Part shown: piece after piece, positions 38,406 through 46,924 of the stretch
Layout of the letters: each line of letters begins with the position of its first letter
Numbering within the stretch: the first letter of the stretch is position 1
Origin: Nocardia aurantia
GTDB lineage: Bacteria > Actinomycetota > Actinomycetes > Mycobacteriales > Mycobacteriaceae
DNA length: 64,000 nt
NCBI RefSeq assembly: GCF_009604425.1
Contig: NZ_WEGI01000003.1
Coordinates: forward strand, 582,952-646,951
Reading direction: 5' to 3'
Notes under the pieces: generated by a model
Told to the model about the DNA's origin: nothing
Seen by the model: the letters and a program-made list of their open reading frames with translations, nothing else
Database searches by the model: none
Translations under genes and position numbers: made by a program

Positions 38406-39809
38406 TCAGCCGGTGGATTCTTTACTGTCCGTACCGGTTTCCTCGAGTGCCTCGCGAGCGTCCTCGTCATTTCCGTTGAGGGCCTCGAGTGCGAGCCGGG
38501 CGAAAACCCATTGCTCGGTGGCGGCCATCTGCCCGCGATTACGCCCCGAGAACGAGACGAACCATTGGAACACGGTGACGATCCGGCTGCGATAGCCGAT
38601 GAGGTAATAGAGGTGCAGCGCCAGCCAGGCCAGCCAGGCGAGGAACCCGCCGAACTCCAGTTTGCCGATCTGGCACACGGCGTTGAACCGGGAGATGGTC
38701 GCCATGCTGCCCTTGTTGAGGTAGTGGAACGGCTTCCGTTCGGCCGGGGTCTGCTTCCCCTTCAATTCCTTCTTGATCTGTTCGGCGGCATAGGTGGCGC
38801 CCTGGATCGCGCCCTGGGCCATGCCCGGCACCCCGGGCACCGCCATGAGATCGCCGACGACGAAGACGTTCGGATAACCCTTGATCGTGAGATCGGGTTC
38901 GACGACGACGCGCCCGGCCCGGTCGGTCTCGGTGCCCTTGGACCGTTCGGCGAGCATCTTGCCCAGCGGGCTGGCCTGCACCCCCGCCGACCACACCTTG
39001 CACGCGGCCTCGATGCGCCGGATGTCGCCGGTCTGGCTGTCCTTGATGGTGACGCCGCGCGCGTCGACCCCGGTGACCATCGAGTTCAGCTGGACCTCGA
39101 CGCCCATCTTCTCCAGCTGGGCGTGCGCCTTGCCGCCGAGTTTGGGACCCATCGGGGCGAGGACCGCGTTGGCACCCTCGACCAGCACCACCCGGGACTC
39201 GCGCGAGTCGATGCTCCGGAACGCTCCGGCGAGGGTGCGATTGGCCAGCTCGGAGATCTGCCCGGCCAGTTCGACACCGGTGGGACCCGCGCCGACCACG
39301 ACGAATGTGGTGAACCGATCCCGGTCCTCCTGGGTCTGCGCCAGCTCGGCCTCCTCGAAGGAGCCGAGGATGCGGGCCCGCAACTCCAGCGCGTCGTCGA
39401 TGGTCTTCATGCCCGGCGCGTAGGTGGCGAACTGGTCGTTGCCGAAGTAGGACTGCTGTGCGCCGGTGGCGACGATGAGGCTGTCGAACGGGGTGACCGT
39501 GTCCTGGCTCAGCAGCCGCGAGGTGACCGTGCGGTTGACCAGGTCGATGTCCTGCACGTCGCCGAGCAGCACCTGGGTGTTGGCGTACTTGCGCACCACC
39601 AGGCGGGTGGCGGGCGCGATCTCGCCGGTGGACAGGATGCCGGTGGCGACCTGGTACAGCAGCGGCTGGAACAGGTGGGTGGAGGTCTTCGAGATCAGCA
39701 CCACGTCCACGTCGGCGCGGCGCAGGTGCCGGGCGGCGAACAGGCCGCCGAACCCGGATCCGACGACCACGACACGGTGGCGCCGGCCACCGGCGGTTGC
39801 GTTGCTCAT
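38406..39809 (-). CDS. ndh: Type II NADH dehydrogenase
   Basis: 467 aa monotopic, non-proton-pumping NADH:menaquinone oxidoreductase of the respiratory chain. Two Rossmann motifs: VVVVGSGFGGLFAARHL (FAD, about residue 12) and FVVVGAGPTGVELAGQI (NADH, about residue 165). Further family motifs: LFQPLLYQVATG, KVWSAGVQASPLG, NVFVVGDLMAVPGVPGMAQGAIQG. The C-terminal amphipathic region (LAWLALHLYYLIGYRSRI) anchors it to the membrane. Position matches Rv1854c next to the urease genes. Confidence 0.97.
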   Translation of the reverse strand: MSNATAGGRRHRVVVVGSGFGGLFAARHLRRADVDVVLISKTSTHLFQPLLYQVATGILSTGEIAPATRLVVRKYANTQVLLGDVQDIDLVNRTVTSRLLSQDTVTPFDSLIVATGAQQSYFGNDQFATYAPGMKTIDDALELRARILGSFEEAELAQTQEDRDRFTTFVVVGAGPTGVELAGQISELANRTLAGAFRSIDSRESRVVLVEGANAVLAPMGPKLGGKAHAQLEKMGVEVQLNSMVTGVDARGVTIKDSQTGDIRRIEAACKVWSAGVQASPLGKMLAERSKGTETDRAGRVVVEPDLTIKGYPNVFVVGDLMAVPGVPGMAQGAIQGATYAAEQIKKELKGKQTPAERKPFHYLNKGSMATISRFNAVCQIGKLEFGGFLAWLAWLALHLYYLIGYRSRIVTVFQWFVSFSGRNRGQMAATEQWVFARLALEALNGNDEDAREALEETGTDSKESTG

Positions 39810-39935
39810 CTGGCACTCCCTCCAAGCCCGACAATTCGACGCGCGACGGTGACAACCGTAGTCGGCAACCGGCCGGCAGTCACGGCGAGTGCGGAGTGTC
39901 GGTGCAATCGCCGCACGGGTCGGTCGTGCGGGCGG

Positions 39936-40631
39936 TCAGCGGTCCGCGGGGGCGGCGGCCGGCGTGGCCGGCGCCACGATCAGCGGCCCGACGAAGCGGC
40001 CCGCGCCGGCGGATTCCAGCGGCGGCCACAGGAACGCGGTGAGCCGGTCGACGAATTCGTCCGGGCGCCGGCCCGGATCGCGCCCCCAGTCCTCCGCCGA
40101 CATCAGGATCGCGCCGACGGTGGCGGTCGCCCAGATCCGCGCGGGCGCGGGGTCGGCGTCGACGGCCCGCAGCAGGGCGTCGAACACCGCGGTGGCCCAT
40201 TCGGCGGAGCGGGTGAAGAACGGCCGGGCGGCCGGCGGCGGGTCGTCGGATTGCATTCGCTGCATCAGCAGGTGGTGCAGATTCGGGTTGCCGTCGACGA
40301 AATCGCACATCAACTGGACCAGCGCGCGCAGCAACCGCTGCCCGGGCAGGGGTTGCGCCAGGATGGTGTCCGCGGCGGCGGTCACCCGTTCCATGTGGCG
40401 CTCGGCCAGTCCGTCGACCAGGGCGGGCAGATCCGGGAACACCGCGTACACCGCGGTCCGCGCGTAACCCGCCTCGCCCGCGACCCGGGCGATCGTGACC
40501 CCGGCGCCGTCGCGGGCCACCACCCGCTCGGCGGCGTCGAGCAGTTCCTCCCGCCGGACGGCCGGATCCCGGGGCGGGCCCGGCGGCCGGCCACGGGCGC
40601 GGCTCGCCGCTCGCACCGTCTCTGCGCTCAT
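39936..40631 (-). CDS. TetR-family regulator
   Basis: 231 aa. Helix-turn-helix at about residues 35-75: VTIARVAGEAGYARTAVYAVFPDLPALVDGLAE in short, with a long Arg/Pro-rich start. ATG 40631 is selected; the open frame upstream has no family similarity. A GAAAT-N7-ATTTC inverted repeat at 40686-40702 lies 55 bases upstream and could be its operator. Divergent from the repeat-protein unit, which it could regulate (inference). Confidence 0.85.
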   Translation of the reverse strand: MSAETVRAASRARGRPPGPPRDPAVRREELLDAAERVVARDGAGVTIARVAGEAGYARTAVYAVFPDLPALVDGLAERHMERVTAAADTILAQPLPGQRLLRALVQLMCDFVDGNPNLHHLLMQRMQSDDPPPAARPFFTRSAEWATAVFDALLRAVDADPAPARIWATATVGAILMSAEDWGRDPGRRPDEFVDRLTAFLWPPLESAGAGRFVGPLIVAPATPAAAPADR

Positions 40632-41035
40632 GGTGGTCCACGGTATCGCGTGCCGCCGGGATCGGCCGCGCGCCGGATTTCGTGAGAAATTCATGAGATT
40701 TCCGGATGCCACGCGCGGTTGCGAAGCGGAAACGAATTATCCGGCGAATTCGCGCCGGCAATACAATGACCGGGAACTGCGTGACGGCGCTCGATGCCGC
40801 TCACGGGGAGAATTCCGGTGCCCGCCGGTCCGGAATCCGGACATCGTCGCCGTGAATTGTTCGGCGCCCGATCGCTTTCCGCCGGGATACCCGGCGAATG
40901 TTGTGGGATGAATTCGGCGGTGAGATTGACCGATGCGAGTTTCGGGGTGTAATTGTGGTCTGTTGGTGCACCGCCCGAAAAAGAATTCACAGGCGAATAT
41001 TTCTCGAGACCCCGATCGTCTCAATGGAGGCACCC
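40632..41035. promoter_or_regulatory. 404-bp divergent promoter region, A/T-richer than its surroundings
   Basis: No gene is supported. On the plus strand, -35 TTGACC (40926-40931) and -10 TGTAAT (40948-40953), 16-base spacer, would give a leader of about 75 bases before the repeat-protein gene. The GAAAT-N7-ATTTC dyad (40686-40702) lies near the tetR start. Several GAATTC/GAATTA-type stretches are spread over it. Confidence 0.55.
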
Positions 41036-42916
41036 ATGCCGAATCCCGAGCACCGCGATCCGAAGTCCGCACCCGCGCAACCGATGCCGCCCACGCACAT
41101 CGTCGACCAGGTCCGCGATCATCCGTTCACCGTGCAGCGGCTGGTGGAGCGCCCGGTCGAGACGGTCGTGGACAAGCCCGTGACCATCGAACGGGTCGTC
41201 GAGCGCCTGGTCGTCGACACCGTGGACAAGGTGGTCGACAAGCCCGCCCGGGTGACCCGAATGGTGGAGAAGCCCGAGGTCACCGTCGTGGACGAGGTGC
41301 GGGAGAAGCCCGTGAACATCTCCCGGCTGGTCGAGCGGGCGGATGTGCGGATCACCGACAACGTGGTCGACAAACCCGTCACCGTCGAGCGCCGGATCGA
41401 GCAGCCGACCGTGACCGTCACCGACAAGGTCGTCGACAAGCCGGTGACCGTCGAACGGCGGATCGAGCAGCCGATCGTGAACATCGTCGACAAGGTGCAG
41501 AACAAGCCCGTCGAGATCCAGCGGCTGGTGGAGAAGCTGGTCGTCGCGGTCGTCGACCGGGTCCAGGACAAGCCCACCCGGGTGCAGCGCCTGGTCGAGA
41601 ACCTGATCGTCGACATCCACGACAACGTGGTCGACAAGCCGGTACGGGTCGAGCGCCGCATCGAGCAGCCCGTGGTCGAGATCGTCGACAAGATCGTGGA
41701 AGTACCGGTCCAGCGCATCGTCGAGCGCGTGGTGGAGAAGCCGGTCGAGAAGATCGTCGAGCGGATCGTCGAGAAACCGGTGGAGAAGGTGGTCGAGAAG
41801 ATCATCGAGGTCCCGGTGGAGAAGATCGTCTACCGGACCGTGGAGAAGCCGGTGGAGCGGGTCGTCGATCTGGTCGTCGAGAAGCCGGTGATCAAGACGC
41901 GCGAGGTGCCACGCGAACTGATCGTGGAGAACATCGTCGTCAAGCCGGTGGAGAAGGCGGTCGACCGCGTCGTCGAGAAGGTGGTGGAGACGCCGAACAT
42001 CGTCGAGAAGGTGGTGGAGCGGCCCGTGGACCGGCCCGTCGAACGCGTCGTCGAGAAGCCCAACGTCATCGAGAACGTCGTCGAGCGGCCCGTCGACCAT
42101 CCGGTGGATCGGATCGTCGAGGTGCCCAACATCATCGAGAAGGTGGTCGAGAAGCCCGTCGACCGGGTCGTGGAGAAGGTCGTCGAGAAGCCCGAGATCA
42201 CCGAGAAGGTCGTCGAGCGGCCGGTGGCCCGGTCCGTGGACAAGGTCGTCGAGGTCCCGAAGGTCACCGAGAAGGTCGTCGAGAAGCCGGTCGAGCACAC
42301 CGTCGAATTGATCGTCGAGAAGCCGAACATCGTCGAGAACCGCATCGAACGTCCGGTGGAGAAGGTCGTCGACGCGATCGTCGAGATGCCGCAGATCATC
42401 GAGAAGGTCGTGGCGAAGCCGGTCGAGAAGGTGCTGGAGAAGATGGTCGAGACCCCGGTCCTGGTCGAGCGGACCGTCGAGCGCGAGGTCGAGATGGTCC
42501 AGGAGCGCATCGTCGAGAAGCCGGTCGAGAAGGTCGTGGAGAAGATCGTCGAGCGCCCGGTCTACAAGGAGGTCGAGAAGGTCGTCGAGGTCGTCGTCGA
42601 GAAGCCGGTCTTCGTGCAACGGGTGGTGGAGAAGCCGGTCGAACGCGTCGTGCGGACGCAGGAGACCCTGTCCACCAACGTGCGGAAGTTCGCCGGCGAG
42701 CCCACCGATGTCGAGGCGGTGGTGCACGAGAGTGGTTCCGCCGACGTGGAATTCATCGAACGCTCCACGGGCCGGCACCCGTTCGACCGGATCGTCGGCA
42801 AGGCATCGGACGTCCTGCCGAACGAGGAACTGACCAATATCGAGTCCCGGGAACCGGAATCCGAACGCGACCGCGACAAGGACCGCCCGCGCGGGCGGCA
42901 CTGGTTGCGGCGCTGA
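41036..42916 (+). CDS. Val/Glu/Lys/Pro 22-residue repeat protein (alveolin-like repeats)
   Basis: 626 aa made almost wholly of repeats. Residues about 50-220 carry a 22-residue unit of type VVDKPVTVERRIEQPTVTVTDK; residues about 220-315 a 12-residue form (EKPVEKIVERIV); residues about 330-520 at least seven units of type ERPVDHPVDRIVEVPNIIEKVV. Alternating Val with charged residues and regular Pro suggests extended beta-type filaments. EKIVEVP/VEKPV-rich repeats recall the alveolin/articulin repeats of protist cytoskeletons (resemblance only). No signal peptide or membrane helix, so probably cytoplasmic. The tail (FAGEPTDVEAVVHESGS...RGRHWLRR) is non-repetitive. ATG 41036 follows GGAGG. First of a three-gene unit. 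Confidence 0.85.
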   Translation: MPNPEHRDPKSAPAQPMPPTHIVDQVRDHPFTVQRLVERPVETVVDKPVTIERVVERLVVDTVDKVVDKPARVTRMVEKPEVTVVDEVREKPVNISRLVERADVRITDNVVDKPVTVERRIEQPTVTVTDKVVDKPVTVERRIEQPIVNIVDKVQNKPVEIQRLVEKLVVAVVDRVQDKPTRVQRLVENLIVDIHDNVVDKPVRVERRIEQPVVEIVDKIVEVPVQRIVERVVEKPVEKIVERIVEKPVEKVVEKIIEVPVEKIVYRTVEKPVERVVDLVVEKPVIKTREVPRELIVENIVVKPVEKAVDRVVEKVVETPNIVEKVVERPVDRPVERVVEKPNVIENVVERPVDHPVDRIVEVPNIIEKVVEKPVDRVVEKVVEKPEITEKVVERPVARSVDKVVEVPKVTEKVVEKPVEHTVELIVEKPNIVENRIERPVEKVVDAIVEMPQIIEKVVAKPVEKVLEKMVETPVLVERTVEREVEMVQERIVEKPVEKVVEKIVERPVYKEVEKVVEVVVEKPVFVQRVVEKPVERVVRTQETLSTNVRKFAGEPTDVEAVVHESGSADVEFIERSTGRHPFDRIVGKASDVLPNEELTNIESREPESERDRDKDRPRGRHWLRR

Positions 42917-42927
42917 GAGGAGCGATG

Positions 42928-44160
42928 ATGTCGTCACTGTCACGAAAGGCGTTGTCCGGCTTCGCTACCGGCCTGCTCACCGTCGGACTGCTCGGCGGGA
43001 CGGCTCTGGCCCAGCCGGGCGTGCCGGCCCCCGGGCCGCCGCCGGAGGCGACCGGCGCGATCGACTCCCACTACAACGAACTCGGCGGCGCCTCGTCGAT
43101 CCTGGGTCAGCCGGACGGCGATGCCGCCCAGGTCGCCAACGGCGCGATGCAAAACTACCGGGGCGGCACCATCTTCTACTCGCCCGGCACCGGCGCCCAG
43201 GCCGTGTACGGCGACATCCTGAACCGCTACCGCGATCTCGGCGGCCCGACCGGGGAGCTCGGTTTCCCGACCGGCGACGAGACCGATGCCGGTGACGGGG
43301 TCGGCCGGGTCGAGAATTTCGCGGAAGCCGGTGGCGCCGCGATCTATTGGAGCCCGTCCACCGGCGCGCACATGATCAAGGATCGGGTGCTCGACGCCTA
43401 CCGGTCCAGCGGCGGGGTCACGGGTCCGTTCGGTTATCCGACCACGGACATGACCGACGAGAACGGCGTGCAGGCGAGCTCGTTCGCCGGCCCGACCGGC
43501 ACCGAGATCAGGTGGTCGCAGGCCGACGGCATCAGCACGGTGCCCGCGAACCTGGCGGCCTCGCTGACCGCGCAGGCGCCGCAGCCGCCGGCCGCCGGGC
43601 CGACGCCGCCGATCGCCGCGCCGCCCCCGGCCGTGAACAGCTCCGGGAATTCGGGCATCAACCGCTGGTGGGGTGTGCCGATCGGCCTGGCCATCGCCGC
43701 CGCGGTGGGTGCGCTGCTCGGACTGCTCGGCCGCCGTCCCGCGCCCCGGCCGGAGGAACATCCGCTGCGGCGGGAGGAACATCCGTTGCGTACCGCGATG
43801 GAGCCGACCGTCCGCACCGCGGCACCGGAGCCGCGTCGCTCCGCGTTCGAGACTCCGCGGCCGGCCGCACCGGGGATGCGCGCCGGATATCCACCGCGTA
43901 GCGAATTCGACACTCCGCGAACCGGTTTCGATATGCCGCGGGCCGGTGCGACACCGCCGGCCGGGCGAGCTCCCCGCGACGTCCCGGCCTCGCCGCAGAC
44001 CCGCCGCGGCGCCGCGGAACCCGTGGTGCACCAGCGTCCGGCGTCGGAGGTCGGCGGTGTCGAGGTGGTGTACGAGAACAACGCCGTCGGCGCCGGCCAG
44101 CGCAGTCACACCGACAAGAGCGATCCGGGCCCCGGTGGCCCGGGGACGCGGCGGCGGTGA
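42928..44160 (+). CDS. Membrane-anchored LGFP-repeat envelope protein with cytoplasmic tail
   Basis: 410 aa. Signal peptide (LSGFATGLLTVGLLGGTALAQ), then LGFP repeats at about residues 30-195 (for example LGGPTGELGFPTGDE, GGVTGPFGYPTTDM), a Pro/Ala linker, a transmembrane helix (GVPIGLAIAAAVGALLGLLG, about residue 250-270) and a basic, Pro/Arg-rich cytoplasmic tail of about 140 residues. LGFP domains are found in cell-wall and mycolyltransferase proteins of mycolate-making bacteria and are thought to bind the arabinogalactan-mycolate layer. Start ATG 42928 has better spacing to GAGAGGAG than ATG 42925. 11 bases after the repeat protein, so co-transcribed. Confidence 0.9.
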   Translation: MSSLSRKALSGFATGLLTVGLLGGTALAQPGVPAPGPPPEATGAIDSHYNELGGASSILGQPDGDAAQVANGAMQNYRGGTIFYSPGTGAQAVYGDILNRYRDLGGPTGELGFPTGDETDAGDGVGRVENFAEAGGAAIYWSPSTGAHMIKDRVLDAYRSSGGVTGPFGYPTTDMTDENGVQASSFAGPTGTEIRWSQADGISTVPANLAASLTAQAPQPPAAGPTPPIAAPPPAVNSSGNSGINRWWGVPIGLAIAAAVGALLGLLGRRPAPRPEEHPLRREEHPLRTAMEPTVRTAAPEPRRSAFETPRPAAPGMRAGYPPRSEFDTPRTGFDMPRAGATPPAGRAPRDVPASPQTRRGAAEPVVHQRPASEVGGVEVVYENNAVGAGQRSHTDKSDPGPGGPGTRRR

Positions 44161-44221
44161 CCGGTTCGCTCGAGACAGAGTTCGTTCCGTGACGACGTGA
44201 GTCTGGAAGGAGGGCCGTCAC

Positions 44222-44527
44222 ATGGAGTGGCTGCTCGGATTGCTGGGCGGACTGGTCGGCGGGAATCTCGCCGGCGCCCGGACCGGCGTGGGAATCGGCG
44301 CCAACAGTGTGGCCGGCGCGGTCGGTGGCGGTGTCACCGGCGCGATCATCGAGGCGGCGACCGGCAGCGGTCTGGACCTCGGGCAGATCATCGGTCAGAT
44401 CGGTGGCGGTGGTGCGGTGGGCGCGGTGCTGACCGCGCTGATCGGCCTGATGCGGCGCGGGCGCGGGACCACGGTCCCGCAGGGCCGTGCGATGTCACAC
44501 CAGCACGGCCGCGCGACCTCGCACTGA
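44222..44527 (+). CDS. Small glycine-rich membrane protein
   Basis: 101 aa. Hydrophobic Gly-zipper sequence (WLLGLLGGLVGGNLAGA, SVAGAVGGGVTGAIIEAATGSG, GGGGAVGAVLTALIGLM) followed by a short basic/His tail (GRAMSHQHGRATSH). Looks like a self-associating integral membrane protein. ATG follows AAGGAGGG with 7-base spacing. Last gene of the repeat/LGFP unit before a very strong hairpin. No known family could be assigned. Confidence 0.8.
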   Translation: MEWLLGLLGGLVGGNLAGARTGVGIGANSVAGAVGGGVTGAIIEAATGSGLDLGQIIGQIGGGGAVGAVLTALIGLMRRGRGTTVPQGRAMSHQHGRATSH

Positions 44528-44533
44528 GGCGGC

Positions 44534-44574
44534 CGGATCGGCCCGCTCCCGGCTTCCGGGAGCGGGCCGATCCG
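44534..44574 (+). terminator. Very strong hairpin ending the repeat/LGFP unit
   Basis: Perfect 19-bp stem with a 3-base loop (44534-44552 pairs with 44556-44574), 6 bases after the stop. No T-run follows. Confidence 0.85.
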
Positions 44575-44615
44575 TGTGCCCGCCGATTCCGGCTCCGCGC
44601 GGCAGTGATCCGTGC

Positions 44616-44635
44616 TACTAATGTACGGAGCGTAC
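44616..44635. promoter_or_regulatory. Operator-like dyad and -10 upstream of the P450
   Basis: TACTAAT (44616-44622) could be a -10; GTACG GAG CGTAC (44623-44635) is a perfect 5-bp inverted repeat next to it, where a repressor would block initiation. No regulator gene adjoins it. Confidence 0.4.
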
Positions 44636-44654
44636 TTTTTGCGAAGGCGGGGCC

Positions 44655-46118
44655 ATGGTCGGCATCGACACGAGCGCGTTGGAGCGCGAGAACACCGCGC
44701 TGTTCCGGATCTCGGATCAGCATCCGATCGACCGGCTGCTGAACCGGCTACCGGCGCGGGAACGGGTGCTGGCCACCCCGCGCGCCGCCGGGCAGCTCCC
44801 GGTGCGCGGCGACATCGGGCTGCCGTACCTGGGCCGCGCGCTGCAATACCTGCGCTGGGGCCCCGCCGAAGCGCTGGCCCGCTACGAGCAGTACGGGCCG
44901 GTCAGCTACAACCGGTCGCTCGGCGTGGACCGGGTGCTGGTCGGTGGCCCGGACGCGATCGACGAGGTACTGGGCAAGCGCCGCAACGACTTCGGGCAGG
45001 GCTGGGACACCTTCATCGGCCCGTTCTTCGGCCGCGGACTGCTGCTGCTGGAATTCTCCGAGCACATGTACCACCGCCGGATCATGCAGCAGGCGTTCAC
45101 CCGCCCCCGGCTGGAGGCGCATCTGGCGGAGGTCACGCCGGTGGTCGACGAGGCGATCGCCCGCTGGGTGCCCGCCGGTCCCGGCGGCGCCCGCGAGGTG
45201 AAGCTCTACCCGACTGTGAAGGATCTGACCCTGGAGATCGCCACCGCGATCTTCATGGGCGCCGACGCCGGACCGCAACGGCAGCGGCTCGGCTCCGCGT
45301 TCGTGGACAGCACCCACGCGGCGCTGGCGATCGTGCGGCACGCGGTGCCCGGCGGCGCCTGGTGGCGCGGCCTGCGCGGCCGGAAGGTGCTGGAGGAGTA
45401 CTTCTTCCGCATGCTCCCGGAGAAACGGCGCACGGACGCACCGGATTTCTTCGCCGCGCTGTGCCACGCGAAATCCGAGGACGGCGAACAGTTCTCGGAC
45501 GAGGACGTGGTGAACCACATGATCTTCCTGATCATGGCCGCGCACGACACCACGACCACCACCGCCACCACGGTCGCGTACTACCTCGGCCACCACCCGG
45601 ACTGGCAGCAGCGGGTGCGCGAGGAGGCGCGGGCGCTGCACGCCGATCTCGCCGGCCGGCCGCCGACCATCGCGGATCTCGATCGGCTGCACAGCCTGGA
45701 CCTGGTCATCAAGGAAAGCCTGCGGCTGGTGCCGCCGGTGCCCGGCCTGGTGCGCCGGGCGGTGCGCGACACCGAGGTCGCCGGTCACTACATCCCGGCC
45801 GGGACCAACGTCGATCTCGCCTACATCACCAACCACATGTCGCCCGAATTGTGGACCGACCCTTTGGTTTTCGATCCGTCCCGGTTCGACGAGCCGCGCC
45901 GCGAGGACCGCAGCCACCGGCTGGCCTGGATGCCGTTCGGCGCCGGCGCGCACAAGTGCATCGGCATGCACTTCGGCGTGTTCGAGGTGAAGGCGCTGAT
46001 CGCGGCCATGGTGCGCGATCACGAATGGCGCATCCCGGACGAGTACGCGATGCCCTGGGGTTTCACCACCATCCCGTTCCCGCGCGACGGAGCGCCGATG
46101 CGGTTGCGGCGGTTGTAG
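44655..46118 (+). CDS. Cytochrome P450
   Basis: 487 aa. I-helix oxygen-binding motif AAHDTTTTTAT, K-helix ExxR in KESLRLVP, and heme loop MPFGAGAHKCIGMHFG with the axial cysteine C435. Long for a soluble bacterial P450 but without a membrane anchor. A mono-oxygenase needing ferredoxin and a reductase, neither of which is in the window. Substrate unknown; the sequence resembles the CYP136/CYP51-like broad actinobacterial group only loosely. Confidence 0.95.
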   Translation: MVGIDTSALERENTALFRISDQHPIDRLLNRLPARERVLATPRAAGQLPVRGDIGLPYLGRALQYLRWGPAEALARYEQYGPVSYNRSLGVDRVLVGGPDAIDEVLGKRRNDFGQGWDTFIGPFFGRGLLLLEFSEHMYHRRIMQQAFTRPRLEAHLAEVTPVVDEAIARWVPAGPGGAREVKLYPTVKDLTLEIATAIFMGADAGPQRQRLGSAFVDSTHAALAIVRHAVPGGAWWRGLRGRKVLEEYFFRMLPEKRRTDAPDFFAALCHAKSEDGEQFSDEDVVNHMIFLIMAAHDTTTTTATTVAYYLGHHPDWQQRVREEARALHADLAGRPPTIADLDRLHSLDLVIKESLRLVPPVPGLVRRAVRDTEVAGHYIPAGTNVDLAYITNHMSPELWTDPLVFDPSRFDEPRREDRSHRLAWMPFGAGAHKCIGMHFGVFEVKALIAAMVRDHEWRIPDEYAMPWGFTTIPFPRDGAPMRLRRL

Positions 46119-46141
46119 TTCCGATCGGCTAGCGTGCGGTG

Positions 46142-46924
46142 ATGTCCGTCGCACGGGTGGTCCCCGGTTCACCGCACAGTCCGGTCGTGTTGCACGTACC
46201 GCACGGTTCCCGGCACATTCCGGCGGCGGTGCGGGCCGGAATCCTGCTCACCGACGCCGAACTGGCCGCGGAGCTGGACCGGATGACCGACAGCGGCACC
46301 GGGCCGCTGGCCCACCGCGCGGCGCGGCGGGCCGCCCTGCCCCCGTGGATCGTCGAGAACACGGTGTCGCGTCTCGTGACCGACCCGGAGCGGTTCCCCG
46401 ACGAGCGCGAGGAGATGCGCGCGGTCGGCATGGGCGCGGTCTACACCCGGACGTCACACGGTGCGCCGCTGCGACATCCGGACGCCGCTGCCGAGGAAGC
46501 GTTGCTGGCGAACTACTTTCGTCCCTACGCCGAAACCGTGGCGCGGGTCGTGGACGAGCGGCTCGCGGCGACCGGTACCGCGATCGTGCTGGACGTGCAC
46601 TCGTATCCGCGTGTGCCGCTGCCCTACGAACTACACGGCGACGGGCCGCGTCCGGCGGTGTGCCTGGGCACCGACGCGGTGCACACCCCGGACCCGCTGC
46701 GGGCCGCGGCGTGGAAAGCGTTCGCGGCCTGCGGTGATCTCGCGCTGAACACGCCGTTCGCGGGATGCTATGTGCCGCTACGGCATTACGGTTCGAATCC
46801 GGCTGTCGCGGCGCTCATGATCGAGATCCGCCGCGACACCTACCTCACGGAACCGGCCGGGCCGCCGACGCCGGGCCTGGACAGCCTGGTCGCGGCGCTG
46901 GCCCGGCTGATCGACGCCTGTTAA
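46142..46924 (+). CDS. N-formylglutamate amidohydrolase-family protein
   Basis: 260 aa zinc hydrolase fold. Typical stretches: VVLHVPHGSRHIP (metal-binding His), IVENTVSRLVTDPERFPDE, IVLDVHSYPRVPLPYE and FAGCYVPLRHYG. The family cleaves N-formyl-L-glutamate in histidine breakdown or related amides; here no hut genes adjoin, so the substrate may differ. Starts 23 bases after the P450; ATG 46142 or GTG 46139. Ends overlapping the convergent serine-hydrolase gene by 4 bases. Confidence 0.85.
   Translation: MSVARVVPGSPHSPVVLHVPHGSRHIPAAVRAGILLTDAELAAELDRMTDSGTGPLAHRAARRAALPPWIVENTVSRLVTDPERFPDEREEMRAVGMGAVYTRTSHGAPLRHPDAAAEEALLANYFRPYAETVARVVDERLAATGTAIVLDVHSYPRVPLPYELHGDGPRPAVCLGTDAVHTPDPLRAAAWKAFAACGDLALNTPFAGCYVPLRHYGSNPAVAALMIEIRRDTYLTEPAGPPTPGLDSLVAALARLIDAC

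Noticed and set aside
40933..42910. Long Arg/Gly-rich plus-strand frame in front of the LGFP gene
   Set aside because: Product is an out-of-frame reading of the repeat gene; the LGFP signal peptide at 42928 marks the true start.
41021..42943. Long open frame opposite the repeat-protein gene (Leu/Asp-rich product)
   Set aside because: It is the mirror of the Val/Glu/Lys repeats; no ribosome site, and the plus-strand gene has one with proper ends.
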